A stretch of 64,000 nt of DNA from Planctomycetaceae bacterium (GTDB lineage: Bacteria > Planctomycetota > Phycisphaerae > Phycisphaerales > UBA1924): contig JAIYDA010000117.1 of NCBI GenBank assembly GCA_027487735.1, positions 22,014 through 86,013 of the forward strand, given 5' to 3'. Below are positions 62,046 to 64,000 of this stretch, piece by piece. The notes beneath the pieces are model-generated. The model saw only the letters and a list, made by a program, of their open reading frames with translations. It did no database searches and was not told the DNA's origin. Both the position numbers and the translations under genes were made by a program. How positions within the stretch are numbered: position 1 is the stretch's first letter; every line of letters begins with the position of its first letter.

Positions 62046-62837
62046 ATGGGTGCATTGAGACAACGCTTTGGGAGCAGGCGGACCGCGAGCAGCGCGGAAG
62101 CTGTAGCAACCTGCCCGGGCTGCGGAGCGGGGATAGAGGCTGATGACGTGAACATGCAGCAGGGCGTGGGGCTCTGCCGGGGTTGCAACAGGCTGACGCG
62201 CGTGGGCGAGCTTGTGTCGCAAGGGCCCGACTCGTCGCTGCTGGCATATGCGCAGGACGAACCGCCCGAGGGCGCTTGGGCGCATGATGATGGACGCGAG
62301 GTGGTAGTCGGCGCGAGCATGCGGTCGGTTGCGGGCTTCTTTGGCGCGCTGGCGTTTGGCTTGTTCTGGAATGGCATCGTGAGCGTGTTTGTCGCGGTGA
62401 ACCTTGCGAGCACGCTGAACTTGCTGGGTGTGCGCGTGCCCCACTGGTTTCCGGCTCCGGTGATGAACGGCTCGACGATGGGCGTGGGGATGACGATCTT
62501 TTTGTGGCTATTTCTCACGCCGTTCATGGTGATTGGCCTGGCGGTGATCGGGGCTGCGCTTGCGGCGCTCATGGGCCGCGTGGAGGTGCGTGTGGGGGCG
62601 GAGGAGGGGCGGGTGTTTACGGGCATTGGCTCGCTTGGGTGGACGCAGCGCTTTGACCCGCGGCTGGTGACGCGGGTGCGGTACGAAGACAAGACGTGGA
62701 CCGACAGCGATGGCGACAGGCGGCAGAAGGTGCAGATCGTGCTCGAAGCGGAGAAGCCCATCGCGTTCGGATCGTCGCTGCCTGTGGCCCGAAGGCGGTA
62801 CGTCGCGGGCATGCTGGCGCAGGTGTTTCAGGCCTAG
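62046..62837 (+). CDS. Zinc-ribbon integral membrane protein
   Basis: A 263-residue protein. A zinc ribbon (CPGC at about 23-26 and CRGC at about 44-47) is followed by two or three hydrophobic helices (about 97-122 and 148-175) and a C-terminal soluble domain of about 85 residues with VRVGAEEGRVFTGIGSLGW. I recognise no family. The design parallels the planctomycete zinc-ribbon protein at 21316, but with a different ribbon. Confidence 0.75.
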   Translation: MGALRQRFGSRRTASSAEAVATCPGCGAGIEADDVNMQQGVGLCRGCNRLTRVGELVSQGPDSSLLAYAQDEPPEGAWAHDDGREVVVGASMRSVAGFFGALAFGLFWNGIVSVFVAVNLASTLNLLGVRVPHWFPAPVMNGSTMGVGMTIFLWLFLTPFMVIGLAVIGAALAALMGRVEVRVGAEEGRVFTGIGSLGWTQRFDPRLVTRVRYEDKTWTDSDGDRRQKVQIVLEAEKPIAFGSSLPVARRRYVAGMLAQVFQA

Positions 62838-62894
62838 AAACATGCCAAGTTCTGAGCGGGGCGGCGCGGCAAGCGGGCTTATCCTTCCGCCCTT

Positions 62895-64000
62895 ATGACA
62901 ACCGCCTCGCCCGCCCACGCCTACACGCTCCGCGAACTGACCGACCTCATGCTGATCGAGGAGCGGCAGATCATGCAAGGGGGCGGCAAGAGCGCAATCG
63001 CGCGGCAGCACGAAAAGAAGCGGCTGACGGCACGCGAACGCATCGCGCTGCTGGTCGATTCGCCGCAGGCTGCGGGGGGCTTGGTGTTTCAGGAGCTGGG
63101 CTTGTGGTGTGCCTGGAATATGTATAAAGAGCACGGCGGCGCACCGGCGGCGGGGGTGGTGACGGGCGTCGGCAGCGTGCACGGACGGCGGTGCATGATC
63201 ATCGCGAACGACGCGACGGTGAAAGCCGGGGCGTTCTTTCCGATGACGTGCAAGAAGATCATCCGAGCGCAGCAGATTGCGATGATGGCGAACATGCCGC
63301 TGATTTATCTGGTGGACAGCGCGGGCGTGTTTCTGCCTTTGCAAGAGGACGTGTTCCCGGATATGGACGACTTTGGTCGCATCTTTCGGCACAACGCGGT
63401 AATCAGCGCGATGGGGATTCCGCAGATCGCGGCGATCATGGGTTTTTGCGTGGCGGGTGGTGGCTATCTGCCCGTGCTGTGCGACACGCTCATCATGACC
63501 GAGGGGAGCGGGCTGTATCTTGCGGGGCCTGCGCTCGTGAAGGCGGCGATTGGGCAGGAGGTGAGCGACGAAGAGCTGGGTGGCGCGAGCATGCACGCGA
63601 GCGTGAGCGGGACGATTGACTTCAAGGAGAAGACGGATGAGGAGGCGATTGCGCGGATTCGGAGTTTGGTGAGCAAGTATTCTGCGTCGTCCAAGCAGCG
63701 TGCCTCGCTGCCCTCTGCTGCTTCACCTGCAAGCGACGCTCCATACCGCGTGTTTACTGATAGGCCCGGCGCGCAGTATGACGTGAAAGACCTGATTGCG
63801 TGCATTGTGGATGCTGCGCCCCACGCGGAGCGTGGGGGAACTCAGGGCGCGCATGCTGCGGATTTCGATGAGTACAAGGCAGACTTTGGGCAATCGATCG
63901 TCTGCGGCTATGCCAAGATCGGCGGGCATGCGTGCGGCATCGTTGCGAACCAGAAGAAGATCACGCAGAGCCAGATGGGCACGGGCCAGGGTGGGGGTAA
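62895..64000 (+). CDS. Acyl-CoA carboxylase beta subunit (propionyl/methylcrotonyl type), 5' part
   Basis: The gene runs off the window end; 368 codons are visible. It is a biotin-dependent carboxyltransferase: KKRLTARERIALLVD, GVVTGVGSVHGRRCMIIAND, ATVKAGAFFPMTCKKIIRAQ, LIYLVDSAGVFLPLQ, GIPQIAAIMGFCVAGGGYLP and GPALVKAAIGQEVSDEELGG. The order and the SAGVFLPLQEDVFP motif point to methylcrotonyl- or propionyl-CoA carboxylase. The ATG at 62895 is the start. Between IACIVDAA and DFDEYKADFG an extra APHAERGGTQGAH is encoded by a palindrome, not usual for the family. Confidence 0.9.
   Translation, partial: MTTASPAHAYTLRELTDLMLIEERQIMQGGGKSAIARQHEKKRLTARERIALLVDSPQAAGGLVFQELGLWCAWNMYKEHGGAPAAGVVTGVGSVHGRRCMIIANDATVKAGAFFPMTCKKIIRAQQIAMMANMPLIYLVDSAGVFLPLQEDVFPDMDDFGRIFRHNAVISAMGIPQIAAIMGFCVAGGGYLPVLCDTLIMTEGSGLYLAGPALVKAAIGQEVSDEELGGASMHASVSGTIDFKEKTDEEAIARIRSLVSKYSASSKQRASLPSAASPASDAPYRVFTDRPGAQYDVKDLIACIVDAAPHAERGGTQGAHAADFDEYKADFGQSIVCGYAKIGGHACGIVANQKKITQSQMGTGQGGG
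63819..63837. repeat. In-frame palindrome in the acyl-CoA carboxylase gene
   Basis: CCCCACGC-GGA-GCGTGGGG, a perfect 8-bp stem with a 3-nt loop. It encodes PHAERG at the edge of an unusual insertion. Confidence 0.85.

Noticed and set aside
1..64000. tRNA or rRNA genes, including an SRP RNA near ffh
   Set aside because: I looked for T-loop and rRNA-like stretches by eye and found none convincing. A tRNAscan-SE or Infernal run would be decisive.

Overview
The window is about 64 kb of GC-rich bacterial DNA, and it most likely comes from a planctomycete of class Phycisphaerae. The main clues are the first coding fragment, which ends in a Cys-bearing EF-hand-like tail (CNDIDFNNDGLFPADDDL, then GGSCN), zinc-ribbon membrane proteins with the C-GYDMRG signature, a TIGR03790-like protein, a type II secretion secretin/ATPase pair, a giant collagen-like surface protein and FG-GAP proteins. 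Coding density is high and genes alternate strands in short runs. I saw no rRNA, tRNA, CRISPR array, transposase or phage gene by eye.

Layout. 1-9.4 kb: the end of a secreted protein, a TlpA-type thioredoxin, a cobalamin-binding domain fused to a MeaB-type GTPase, the chromosome segregation pair scpB-smc and a lipoprotein. 9.3-17.7 kb: a DUF167 protein, a TIGR03790-like secreted protein, a PgpH-type 7TM-HD phosphodiesterase, an NDUFA9-like NAD-binding protein, an orphan ABC ATPase and ffh. 17.7-25.7 kb: a thiol/redox group (peroxiredoxin-like, DsbD N-domain-like and a Cys-less rhodanese), a lone nuoC, a zinc-ribbon membrane protein, an M20 peptidase, a ThiF-like E1 enzyme and a hotdog-like protein. 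25.9-26.3 kb holds structured tandem repeats of about 100 bp. 26.4-39.7 kb: an FG-GAP protein, a sugar-type solute-binding protein, an RluA-type synthase, gspE-gspD, a BtuF-like protein, murQ, a DUF481 protein and truA.

39.8-50.5 kb: a 1930-residue collagen-like protein with three internal beta-helix-like repeats, an rpiA homologue with Gln at the catalytic Glu position, an ALDH7-type dehydrogenase, an SDR and a metallophosphoesterase. 50.6-56.9 kb is the accessory island. A 1307-residue STAND-like NTPase with C-terminal repeats of exactly 42 residues lies between two inverted paralogous genes. Around it are a 21-bp hairpin minisatellite, an in-frame palindrome and a 165-bp nested inverted repeat. 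56.9-64 kb returns to core metabolism: rpe, accD, lnt, a HEAT-repeat lipoprotein, a zinc-ribbon membrane protein and the 5' part of an acyl-CoA carboxylase beta subunit.

The cobalamin-domain/GTPase fusion, the BtuF-like protein, the cobalamin/iron-type ATPase and the acyl-CoA carboxylase would fit cobalamin-dependent propionate metabolism, but they are not in one operon. The best candidate for an undescribed system is the NTPase island, which looks like a bacterial NLR-type defence or signalling ATPase. The collagen protein, the catalytically altered RpiA and the several hairpin repeat families come next.
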